Source: Helianthus annuus
Lineage: Eukaryota > Streptophyta > Magnoliopsida > Asterales > Asteraceae
Length of the DNA: 64,000 bases
Assembly (NCBI RefSeq): GCF_002127325.2
Contig: NC_035446.2
Location: 161,623,947-161,687,946 of the forward strand
Direction: 5' to 3'
The notes under the pieces were generated by a model. The model worked only from the letters and a program-made list of their open reading frames with translations. It ran no database searches and was not told the origin of the DNA. The number at the start of each line of letters is the position of its first letter. Positions within the stretch are counted from its first letter, which is position 1. The position numbers and the translations under genes are program-made. Shown in pieces: positions 54,106-64,000 of this stretch.

Positions 54106-56436
54106 GGTTTCGTCCCCGAAACCTTTCTTATTCTTACTAGACCCATTCTAGTCTTACTTTTAAATCAATCCATCCGAGAAGTTTTCTATAACACAAAAAC
54201 GCTTGTGACTCCTTTCTAACAGTCTATACTTTCCATACCATACCTTTACATAACATCCTCATTTCCTTGACCTGTTGATAATGGGTCAATATACATGCTT
54301 CTTCAACCTGTAGTCATACATACATTCATATGATCCGTTCATGTCGGATCTAATATCTTCATCTCATTTCTTAAAATTACATTCTCTACATACACTGTAT
54401 AATATTTAACTATTGTTTCGTTACCACAACAAAACTACTATTTCATAGTCACATATATACGCTTAATTCCAAAGTTAGCGTCATTCTACGTTTTCCTATA
54501 GTTATTTGTACTATACGTACCCTTACGTTACCTTCAACTCACCTCTGTTATCCTACATTACTATTCTTCTCAATTCAGGCATCACTTAAGTTGCCGAAGC
54601 AAGCGCATCATGCAGGTTCTTCTTAAGAGAGTTTAACCAATACCCGAAATCTTCGTTCAAAACTTATAAAATCTAATTCTTACTGACATAGTTCTCTTCA
54701 TATGTCAACTATAAGGGATCAAACATTCCATACTAAACCATACTCCTTCCACCATTCAATTTGCAGGGCGTTTTCAATTTACTAATTCATACTTACCTGT
54801 CATAAATTAAAACACTTTACTTACCTCGATTTCATTCCGTACTACAGCGATCCATAATTTAGATCTGTCCACATTCTTCGCGAGTGCTAGCCGTACAAGG
54901 CTAGATTTCATTCATCCATGTGATGTGCCTCCACTCGTACGCTTCATTCTACCACTTTGATTGGTTTCAGCACATCAAGGGTTCTAACATTTTCATCAAC
55001 AATTTAATGGTTAGTACATTTTATTTCTCACACGAAACTCTTTCATTCTAGTTACTTATTTCATCAACCTTCATAGTTTGAATTTTCAAGGCTAACCGAC
55101 ATTTCTTAATTATCGTATATGTATTGGGGTACACGTTCGTATTGCTTTCCATTCATGCTTACTTGCAAAAACATTCATTACGTTATTTAGGCATTCTTAA
55201 CAAAACTTATCCTTCTCGTTCATACTTAAATCATTGTCCGGGTCGTAGCCCGTCATCCATTACGATTCCTAAGGATTGATTACTAACGCATCTAACACAT
55301 AATATGTTCAAAACTTATTTCCTTCGTCAAAATTTAAGTTTGCGTGCCAAACATTATGCTCGCCTACAAGTATAAAACTTACAAATCAAAACATTAAATA
55401 TATTGAGTTTAAATAGCAGTTACCATTTAACCCGCATGACTCATTCGTCAACTTTTGCAGTTTGACTTTTCGAAGTCAAGTAGTTAATTCTTACTTATTT
55501 GATTCATACTTACTTACGAGTTCAACTTTTTCATCCTATGATTTGAATCCATCTAATGGATTCAAACATAGCATTCACACCTTTCATTCCTTACATATGT
55601 TGAATCCGTCTCACGGATTCAGACATATTATTTCTATATTTTATTTTCTTGAATCCGTTTCACGAATTCAAACATTCCTTTCATGCCTTTCATTCCTTGA
55701 ATCCGTCTCACGGATTCAAACAGGTCATTCATACTTCATTACTTCCATGCTTCGAATCCGTCTCGCGGATTCTAACATATCATTCATACTTTCCTTCCTT
55801 TCATGTTTCGAATCCGTCTCGCGGATTCTAACATATCATTCATGCTTCTCTTGTATATTTGGTACTTTCAAAATCCTGAAAGTCTTACTTTCCCCTTTTA
55901 TCCTCACGCCCACCTACTACCTAATTCTAACGGACACACCTGTAACGATTATCACGGGCTCACGATCGTCATATGTTTCTTGTGTACTGGCCAGGTACAC
56001 AATCCACATACTAGTTTCGTGTCTTCGTGTAATTGTCACCTTATGTCCGAAGAATTAGGTTTCGGCATGTGTAACATTTCCAAAACTTCATTACCGTTCT
56101 TATCATTATTTTTCATTCAAAATTCTCCTTTTATTGATAGGTTTTGCCATTACATGTACTTACATATATTAAATATATGTACCTGGGTCGATATGTCGTA
56201 TTACATACCTTGGTGCCGGTGCTAGACCGCATTCGCAGATCATTCTTTCCAAGCATCCATGCTTACCTTACACATAACATATTGTTAGTTATCTTCCAAT
56301 ACATACTTAAGCACATACATACCTTGGCTTCTACCCTTAGATCTTGATCGAGTCTTGGATTGTACGGGTTCCTTATCATAAGAGCACACAGGTTTGAGTT
56401 CAAGTATTTGTCTCCTCATACTTGATTTCCCTCAAA
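54106..56436 (-). other. E8 non-coding body
   Basis: AT-rich, with no gag, RT or integrase motif that I can find on either strand. The only structure is the array of hairpin units at 55545-55828. Plus-strand open frames there are by-products of that repeat. Confidence 0.75.
55545..55828. repeat. Six spaced hairpin units in E8 body
   Basis: 19-bp palindromic units of the type GAATCCGTCTCACGGATTC start at 55545, 55602, 55651, 55699, 55754 and 55810, about 48-57 bp apart. Stems are up to 7 bp around a 5-nt loop. Some changes keep pairing (TCTCA and TCTCG loops, intact arms), while units 1 and 3 have arm changes. Confidence 0.88.
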
Positions 56437-56452
56437 CCGGGCTCTGATACCA
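56437..56452 (-). other. E8 primer binding site (initiator Met tRNA type)
   Basis: Minus strand TGGTATCAGAGCCCGG, three bases from the 5' LTR. Confidence 0.92.
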
Positions 56453-56455
56453 ACT

Positions 56456-59400
56456 TGTAAGACCCTAACACGTAATTAACAAAAGTCGCAGCGGAAGTTC
56501 ATGCCATAAAATTTCTTTCATTATAAACCTTATGTCTTACTTTAAAGTTCACTTTTAAAATAACTCTTTTATATTGAATACATCAAACTGACTGAATTAT
56601 AGAATAAATCATAACTTATGTATAACAAATTACATCCTTAGACAACCCCGTACAATCCTTCATGTGACTCGGTCCTCGATCTTTATTCCTTGATGATCCT
56701 CCGTGACCCGTACAACCTGCACTCACCACATACATTCATCACATTAGTACACAATACATAAACAAGATTCCATCTCGTACACTTCCTATTGCGTTATCAT
56801 TCTATTTTTAAGCATTTCAACTGCGTATCCATATTCTGGTGAGGCTTCAATAATGTACCTGCATTACTTATCATTCACAAGGCACACTATTAATAACATA
56901 TTACCCAACGTATCTAAATCATGCACACATACATTTTTATATGTATACATACACATCTACATACGCACTTACCTTCCTACATCTCTACATACATGCATAT
57001 ACTCATACATACCTTCATATATACCAATTACATATCTACATACACACATACATTACTACATCTCTACATACGTTCATATACACATACGTATCTTCATATA
57101 TACATAAAATACACATCTACGTACATACATGCTTTACTATACCTCTACTTACTTGCATACACTCATACGTACCTTCATATATACTTAAATACACATCTAC
57201 ATATGTACATACACTAATATGTACATGTCCAAGATCTTACATACCTCATATATATCCATACATGAATTACATGGTACTTAGACTTGAGTTTGCAACTTAT
57301 AAGTGTCGAGGGAACACTCGAAATCATGTTTAAAAGGCTTGCCATAACCCACGGATAATATACCGAAGCCTACGATGCATATATAACATAAATAACTAAT
57401 TTTCAGCTTTTTGGACATGGGAAGGGCGTCGGCGACGGCCCTAGGGGGCGTCGGCGACGGCCCTTGCATTTGCCCGTAGCCCAAACCTCCGTAGACAGCA
57501 AGATAACCCGTCAGCAAAACTGACATTTCCAGAGGGCGTCGGCGACGGCCCATGTGGGCGTCGGCGACGGCCTCTCAAAAGTTGGTTTTTCCTGCTGTGT
57601 TGTTTCGTCGTTCGCGCGCACTAAAACTTGCATAACTTTCAACCCGTTTATCCGTTTAACCTCCCGTTTCTTCCTACATGCTTGTAAATTGGTTCCCTAC
57701 CCTATGGACTCAAAATCCCACATCCGGGTTAAGGAAATTCTTAACTTATGCGCTATCGGCTTATTATTCATTCACGGTTTATTCGACCCGTTCATGTTTT
57801 CATCAATCAACACTTTCGTTTTAACATCAAGACTGCATTTTGACCTGTTACATCTACTTAACAGAAATCATTGGTTTCATACCACACATCCATATTGGTC
57901 CTCAATTAACTTACTTAACTAACTAGCACATAACCTTACATAAACAACTAAGAAGCGATTACGGAAATCACTTACCTTTTTGCGTCCGTTCCCTTGCCTC
58001 CTTTTGACCCTTTTGCCTTTCTTGCTTGAGTCCATTTTCACATGATCCTTATGCCTTCACATCACGCAATCACATTCTTGTTAGTATGCATGATTGTACA
58101 CTTAATGATCATGTCGAATGCATGGTTCAAGTCTAACTTTCATTAGTCAAGTCTAACAAACATAAGACATATACCCAACATCACGTTTCTTCCAACTCAT
58201 ATAATTCCTTACATAATTGCATATAACACACATTGTTAAACACGCACCATATGACTTTATAGCATTGAAATTTGACAAGAGTCTAGCCATACTACTTATG
58301 CAAGGTTTGACTTCCAAAAGTCAAGGACCCATCTTATGGACTTTCGACTTAACCTCATATATCCGTGTCATCATATTAAGCTATAACAATGGCATTATAT
58401 ACACTTCATATTCATGATGTAATATGCTTACAACCACATGATCAATCCATTACATACACACACATACATATTATCAATACTACATATACTAAAGCTTTCG
58501 GGATCCCATACTAGACGACCATATTTGGGGTACATAACCAACATGATTTTACCATCCTTACTTGCTATACATTAACGCCAATTTCATTTCGTAACCTCAA
58601 CTAAACCGTCGACTAAACACATAGTGTGTACCATACAATGTGAGTGAACAATGAAAGATACTAGTGCACATTTCTACCCAAACAAGACATCAATAAAACC
58701 TCCACGTGGATTCGATCTTACACATGTTCCTTGGGTAAGCTTAATAACAATTTAATCATTTACACATTGTATGTATGTTCATCCACTACTTGCATACATT
58801 TTCACATAATATCGTCGTTTAGTCATTTCATCAAACACTTGGCGTGCGTACCACTATCTAAGCATAATGTACAACTATTTCATGCATCAATCTTCTACAT
58901 TCATACATAGTTCATCAAATCCTTCTACTCACCGTCATGTAGTATTCACAATCAATCATCCAACATATCATTATCACATTTTATTCAATTCATCAAACCA
59001 TAACTCGTTATACACCGATATTTCATCAATCTTTCAACAAGAATTGGACATAGATGGTGATTAAGTCATCATCATCACCATGACTAATGGGTTTTACTTC
59101 TAAACATCAAATTAACACAAACTATACATAACCTATGTTCTACTTGATGATTCTAACCCTTATACATCATCAATTTCATACTAATTCACGGATTAAAACA
59201 TAACCCACTTCATACATGATCACCAATCTTAGTTTTGAGACATACCTTATGATCCCCTTGTATTGGTGATCACTAATTCACGTTCGGTTGATAATTTGAG
59301 CTTCAATTCACCCTTCAATTTGATGAATATTGTTGAGTTAGGGTTTGGCTCCCTTGGGGAGCTCTGGAACGATCCAGAACACACACACACGAAAATGTGT

Positions 59401-59619
59401 GTGGTGTGTGTTGATACTTTCTATTAGTTAGTGACCAAGTTTCATCCCATCCACTTTAACCCCTCAAGTTTACTTCCATCACATTTTTGGCACTACTTTT
59501 CTCCTTTAATAGTTTTTACCATGCACTTAACTAGGTTGAATAGCCTAGTTATTTATTTCGTAATATAACGCATAAGGACATATTTCAAATATATGACATT
59601 TGGATTTTGGGGCGTTACA
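56456..59619 (-). repeat. E8 5' LTR
   Basis: 3164 bp, the same length as the 3' LTR. The GC dyads recur at 57424, 57446, 57534 and 57556. Confidence 0.95.
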
Positions 59620-60472
59620 CAGGTTGCTACTCAAGATTCCCAAGAAGTATCCTCTGCCTCTGTCACGATGTCAAGTAAGTATCCTTATTTAGAAAGTAAT
59701 TCTATGTAGGATTTTCAAGTTTAATTAGAAAACTTATCTTATTTTGGTTGTGTAGGTGCTGGAAAATCTTCCAAGTCTGCCTCAAAGTTTGGCATTGATG
59801 ATCTTGCTAATGTCAAATCTGCAAGGAAGAAGACTCCTGCTGCCAGCCCAACTGCTTCAGCCCCTAAAGCACCTATTAGGGGTAAAGGAAAGAAGAGAAA
59901 GGCCTCTGAGGATCTACAAGGCCTGCCCCTGCTTCGCCAACAGTTTCTGGACTACTTCAACGAGGTAAGGATCGCTGCCCCTGTTCGTTATCCTGACAAT
60001 TTTGAGGATCACTTGTTTCTGACGTTATGCCTTGTTTTCCTTGCAGAAATTTGCTGAAATAGAAACTTATGTTGGCCACGTCGAGGATCAAGATCGCCAA
60101 ATTGCTGACCTCCAACAGATGGGTGTGCTGAAGGATCTCAAGATTGCTGATCTTGAGAAGGAGCTCCGGGCCACCAAGGATAAAGCTGCCAGGATGCTGA
60201 TCAATTTTGATTATGAGAAGTATGACATTACCCACGATGCCAAGGTCTCTGCTGCGATAACCATGTATAAGATCCAGCTGCAGATGGCTGCGGAGGCTCA
60301 GGATCCTTCCTTCGACAAGAGCACATGGGACGTGGAGGGCTAGAAGGCGAGGCTGGCAGAGTTGGAGGATGATGAGGAGGCTGAGGAGATCCCAATGCTT
60401 GAAGGAGGTGATGCTGGCAAGGATCAGGGAGAAGCAAGTGGAGCTGGTGGTGATGTTGCAGCGAAGGTTTGA

Positions 60473-60693
60473 GCTGCAGGATTGGGCGATGATGGAAATT
60501 TCGAGACTTGGCCGGAGCCCAATTTTTTTTAAATTTGGTAGTGGTTTTTTGTGGTTGTGATGTTTTAAACAATGATGGTCTGTAACTTAAACAATAGTTT
60601 TTAGGATCAAGGATCCAGGATCCTTCAGACAATAGGTAGGATTGCAAATGGTGGAGGGATCCTCTGTTTGGGGGATGAAGCCTTTGTGATCCT
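60473..60693. other. E5 3' flank of antisense gene copy D
   Basis: Matches the start of the spacer seen in E1 and E2 and stops at GATCCT, where E6 is inserted. The left target sequence of E6 is probably ATCCT (60689-60693). No gene. Confidence 0.8.
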
Positions 60694-61409
60694 TGTTTTG
60701 GTTAAAAATCACACAAGGATAATGCAACCAAACTCTATGTAGACGGGGTATGATGCTTGGTTTATTGAAAAAGTAAAGGATCACTTCAGTATGAAATATG
60801 CAAAGACACAATGATTTATACGAGGAAAAAGCCCTTGATCAATGTATGATCTCCGGCATAAAAAACCTCGGGTGATGGCAACTACCGATCACCAAACTTC
60901 AATATAAGAAAAATGGTTACAACTTCGGATGATAATGAGCTGAGTACAAGGATCACTATAGTTTTGAGTGTCTAAGCGTGTGAGAATTGTGTTGTGTGTC
61001 TTCCGAATGGGGAAGAGTGTTATATATACAACTGTAGGTGGCCTATTTTAGGTAAAATGACTAATAATCAGCTCATTACCCCTTTAGAAATAAAAGTAAA
61101 TCTAGCCTAAATTATCGCCCTTAAATCATGCCAAGTTTCCATATCCTTCACAACGTTCATCTCTGATTAAGCATATGCCAAAGTTGTAAAGACGCGTCCC
61201 TTGATTGTGATGCTAAGAGCGGATCCTGCTAGACATTCCTGCAAAATGACATTAAGTTCAATGAAAGCAACTGTTAGCATGAGGATCCTATGATGGTCTG
61301 TGATCCTGATCCTGGAACTCTGCTGAGGATCACTATCTGCCAAAGAAATAAGGATCACTGGTTAGGATCACATGTAAGGATCATGTATTATAAAAATCCA
61401 GCCCTAACA
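60694..61409 (-). repeat. E6 3' LTR
   Basis: 716 bp, TGTTTTGGTT to AGCCCTAACA on the plus strand. The left half shares E2 variants (GACACAATGATTTATACG, TATAGTTTTGAG) and the right half shares E1 variants (GACATTAAGTTCAATGAAAG). Confidence 0.92.
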
Positions 61410-61495
61410 ATTGCCCCCAAAATATAAGGAATTTAATGTAAATTAACGAGTTGTATTTTGCTTTGACCCTATCTGTAACGGGCGACCCGGATAAC

Positions 61496-61573
61496 TAGCC
61501 GTTATAATCGGACTAGCCGTTGCAACCCTTACGTCATTGAAGTGACTACCCTGCAAATCATGATTATAAATAG
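61496..61573 (+). promoter_or_regulatory. Promoter module of antisense gene, copy E
   Basis: TAGCCGTT at 61496-61503 and 61514-61521, TTACGTCA at 61529-61536, TATAAATAG at 61565-61573; 157 bp before ATG 61722. Confidence 0.7.
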
Positions 61574-61721
61574 GAGATAGGGTTAGGATCAATCTGCATT
61601 TAAATTCAAGATATACTCCCTTTATAATCTCTACCGAAGATCGATCAGGTATTCTCTTCTCTTCTCTTTCTTCCTTCTCTTGCTCTGTTTTTCTGCTCCC
61701 TGTTTTTATTCTGCCATGAGT

Positions 61722-63348
61722 ATGTTGCTCCGAAATTCCCCTCACAAGGATCACAAGAAGAGCAGTCCCCTGAAAAGCCAAGGGATCATTAAAGACTCTC
61801 CTACTGAGAGGTGCTGCTTCACCGATGCTCATGTTGATAGGATCCGTCACTGTTTTCCGGCGGATGCTATCTTCAAGTCATTTACTTCCACCGCTTTAAG
61901 CGATTTTGTTTCCGACACCTGGGTGGCCTTTCCTGCAACTCCGTTTACCATAGGATATTCGTATCCTTTTCCAGCCTTCACCCAATCCTTCTTTTCCCTG
62001 ACCGGCATGTCTTATATCCAAGCCATGCCGATGATCTGGAGGGTTCTGTATACCTTCGAGAGGATCATCGAGCAGGAGGGGATTGACTTAGGGATGACAG
62101 AGCTGGCTGAGCTTTATGATCTTACCACGTTTGGTTCCTATCGATATTTGCTGAAACGGAAAGCTGGGGAGGATCACCCTGTTTTTAAGGTCACCAAAAA
62201 TGACACTAACTGGAAGCGAAGATTCTTCTTTGTTAGGAGGGATACCATTCCTAACGGGAAGGATCTGCCCAAGGAGTGGGCTACTCATGGTAGGATAGAG
62301 GATCCTGGAAGGATCATCATCAGACTTGTTTCTTATGATGAAGATCACTAATGTTTCCTTTGTCTTTTGTGTTTTTTCAGCTATATCCGTTGCTCATCTC
62401 AAGTTAACCCCTGCTGCAAGAGAAAGAGTTTTAGCTTTCAAAAAGCTTGATCCTGAGACCAGAAGTTTTCAAGTCACCATCCAGGATTCACAAGAAGTAT
62501 CCTCCGCATCTTCCACAATGTCAAGTAAGTATCCTTATCAAAAAGTAAGTTCCATGCAAGACTGTTAAATTAGTTTGGAAACTTATCTTGTTTTGATTGT
62601 GCAGGCGCTGGGAAATCTGCTAAGTCTGCCAAGTCTGCCTCCAAATTCGGGATTGATGATCTTGCCAATGTCAAGTCTTCAAGAAAGAAGACTTTTGTTG
62701 CCAGTCCCTCTGCTTCAGCCCCTAAAGCACCTGTTAGGGGTAAGGGAAAGAAGAGAAAGACTTCTGAGGATCTCCAAGGATTTCCCCTGCTCCGCCAGCA
62801 GTTTCTTGATTATGTTAATGAAGTAAGGATCATTGCTCATGTTGGCTATCCTTCTTGAGTATCCTGTCTGTGTATTCTGTTTCTTTGAGGATCACCTGGT
62901 CCTGATCTTACCTTTTTCCTTTTTGCAGAAACTTGCTGAAGTAGAGACCTACCTTGGCCATGTCGAGGATCAGGAAGGCCAAATCGCCGACCTTCAACAA
63001 ATGGGCGTGTTGAAGGATCTGAAGATAGCTGATCTTGAGAAGGAGCTCCGGGCTACTAAGGATGAGGCTGCTCAAATGCTGATCAACATGGATGGCGAAA
63101 AGCAGGAGATCACCCAGGATGCCAAGGTCTCTGCCGCGATTGCTATGTATAAGATACAACTGCAGATGGCTGCGGAGGCTCAGGATCCTGCCTTCGACAA
63201 GAGCTCATGGGATGTGGAGGGTTGGAAGGCAAGGTTGGCGGAATTGGAGGACGATGATGAAGCTGAGGATATCCCTATGCTTGAAGGTGGTGATGCTGGC
63301 AAGGATCAAGGTGGGGAAGCTAGTGGTGATGGAGCAGCAAAGGTTTGA
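61722..63348 (+). CDS. Antisense accessory gene of Tat element, copy E (four exons)
   Basis: Exons 61722-62289, 62381-62524, 62605-62822 and 62929-63348; 1350 nt, 449 residues, open. An in-frame ATG two codons earlier (61716, MSMLLRNS) could also be used; I chose 61722 because it matches the other copies. Introns are GT-AG and the first ends in TTTTTTCAG. Domain layout is as in copy B, to which it is closest (LKSQGIIKDSPTERCCF, YSYPFPAFTQSFFSL). Retained intron 1 would end YDEDH, as in copy B. Exon 4 has the coil (ADLEKELRATKDEAAQMLI) and an acidic, glycine-rich tail. Confidence 0.82.
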
Positions 63349-64000
63349 GCTGCTGGATTGGGCGATGATGGATATTTGTGACTAGGCCGGAGCCCAATTT
63401 TTTTAGGTTTGGAAGTGGTTTTTTGTGGTTGTGACGTTTCGAAACAATTTATGGTTTGTAACTTAAACAATAGTTTTTAGGGTTAAGGATCATGGATCCT
63501 TTGAACAATAGGTAGGATCGCAAGTGGTGGAGGGATCCTCTGTTTGGGGGATGAAGCCTTTGTGATCCTGCCGCCTTTAATTTCCTGCACCTGCTAAGAC
63601 CGCATAGACAATGGACACCCTTTGCCAACCCATGTGGACGGGCCACGTTTTGCTGGTAGAAATGTGGGTTGGCAATTTTGACAACTTTTAGAAAGGGTTT
63701 AAGATCTTTTTTTTTTAATAATATAACTTTAATTTTTCTGGCTTATTTCGTGTTGTTATCCTTTATTTATCCTCTTATTTTCCAGTTGTTTTTAGAAATA
63801 TATTTGTTAGAGTAACAAGAGTTTGAGCAAACCATGTTTAATAAATTTAGGATATGATCCCAGATCAGATATCCTGACACTGAAGATTTTTGAAGCAATC
63901 AATTTCAAGGATCATAGGTTTAGTTGTCAAAGTGTAAGGGTTGTTCAGTATAATCAGAATAGTCAAGGATCATACCTGAGGATCCAAGTTAGGATCCTAA
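63349..64000. other. E6 spacer (start)
   Basis: Non-coding 3' flank of copy E, with the hairpin at 63622-63675 and the same GATC-rich sequence as 4141-4380. The window ends before the minisatellite would appear. Confidence 0.75.
63622..63675. other. Conserved 54-nt hairpin, E6
   Basis: Outer arms intact; one inner base differs (AAATGT for AAACGT), so ACGTTT still pairs by G-U in the RNA of the plus strand. Confidence 0.75.

Larger units (their letters stand above)
50922..59619 (-). mobile_element. E8: non-coding chromovirus-like LTR element, minus orientation
   Basis: Target duplication CAGGT at 50917-50921 and 59620-59624. Both LTRs are 3164 bp with about nine differences. The 2370-bp body has no minus-strand open frame of 60 codons or more, so it encodes none of its own proteins. 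Primer site type and the LTR start TGTAACGCCCC (minus strand) place it with Tekay-like elements, whose proteins presumably moved it. It fits the class of large non-autonomous LTR derivatives. Confidence 0.92.
50174..60472 (+). pseudogene. Antisense accessory gene, copy D, broken and split by E8
   Basis: Exon 1 50174-50742 is one base too long: an extra T in the run before the FFFVRR segment (about 50685) shifts the frame. Exon 2 is 50828-50921 plus 59625-59674; the two pieces add up to the standard 144 nt once E8 and its CAGGT duplication are removed. Exon 3 is 59756-59964. Exon 4 is 60047-60472 with a TGG-to-TAG stop at 60341-60343. Splice sites are otherwise kept. It is the only copy of five that has lost its frame. 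Confidence 0.88.
49152..60693 (-). mobile_element. E5: Tat-type element, minus orientation (partial)
   Basis: 3' LTR, polypurine tract and antisense gene are visible; E8 interrupts the antisense gene and E6 cuts E5 just beyond it at 60694. Its pol, gag and 5' LTR are outside the window. Confidence 0.9.
60694..64000 (-). mobile_element. E6: Tat-type element, minus orientation (runs off the window)
   Basis: 3' LTR, polypurine tract, antisense gene copy E and part of the spacer are visible. The LTR is a patchwork of E1-like and E2-like sequence, and the antisense gene is of the E2 type. Confidence 0.9.

Noticed and set aside
55545..55828. Possible CRISPR array
   Set aside because: Palindromic units at regular spacing resemble one, but intervals vary (48-57 bp), spacer sequences resemble each other, and the setting is a plant retroelement.
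55462..56225. 198- and 140-codon plus-strand frames in the E8 body
   Set aside because: They translate the spaced hairpin repeat (recurring ESVSRI-type peptides) and run against the element; a repeat by-product.

Overview
This window is plant nuclear repeat DNA: a nest of LTR retrotransposons with no ordinary host gene that I can support. An angiosperm origin is clear from the lineages present: Tat-type Ty3/Gypsy elements with two RNase H domains, and Tekay/Del-like elements with an initiator-Met tRNA primer site. Layering this deep suggests a large-genome plant, perhaps a composite, but I cannot name the species.

Layout. E0 (+, from 247, its LTR flush against a TAA microsatellite) is the outermost element. 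It is cut by E1 (1061-11333, -, TSD GTTTT), E2 (14860-25602, -, TSD TTATG) and E3 (+, from 26288). E3 is cut by E4 (28250-48772, +, TSD ACTGG) and by E5 (-, from 49152). E4's 3' LTR is cut by E7 (38723-48618, +, TSD TCATT), a Tekay-like element. E5 is cut by E8 (50922-59619, -, TSD CAGGT), a non-coding chromovirus-like element, and by E6 (-, from 60694). E0, E3, E5 and E6 continue beyond the window. E7 inside E4 shows fewer LTR differences than E4, as the nesting order requires.

Tat elements E0-E6. Where visible, the order in the element's sense is: 5' LTR, primer site (TGG-start, 3-nt spacer), gag-protease, an in-frame UAG, pol (RT, degenerate RNase H, archaeal-type RNase H, integrase), a spacer with a GGGGACAAGCCC minisatellite and a 54-nt hairpin, an antisense gene, a purine tract, PPT and 3' LTR. 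E2 has an intact 1092-residue pol; the other pol genes are broken.

Most notable systems. (1) A four-exon antisense gene of about 449 residues occurs in five copies. Its GT-AG introns are phase-consistent in every copy, it has its own conserved promoter module, and it is still open in four copies, including two whose gag and pol are dead. Antisense introns are not removed from the genomic RNA, which explains how introns survive retrotransposition. (2) The stop between protease and RT sits in the context UAG-CAA-UUA in all four elements, the strong readthrough context known from tobamoviruses. (3) E7 and E8 have nearly identical LTRs but fossil or non-coding bodies, so they were probably moved in trans.
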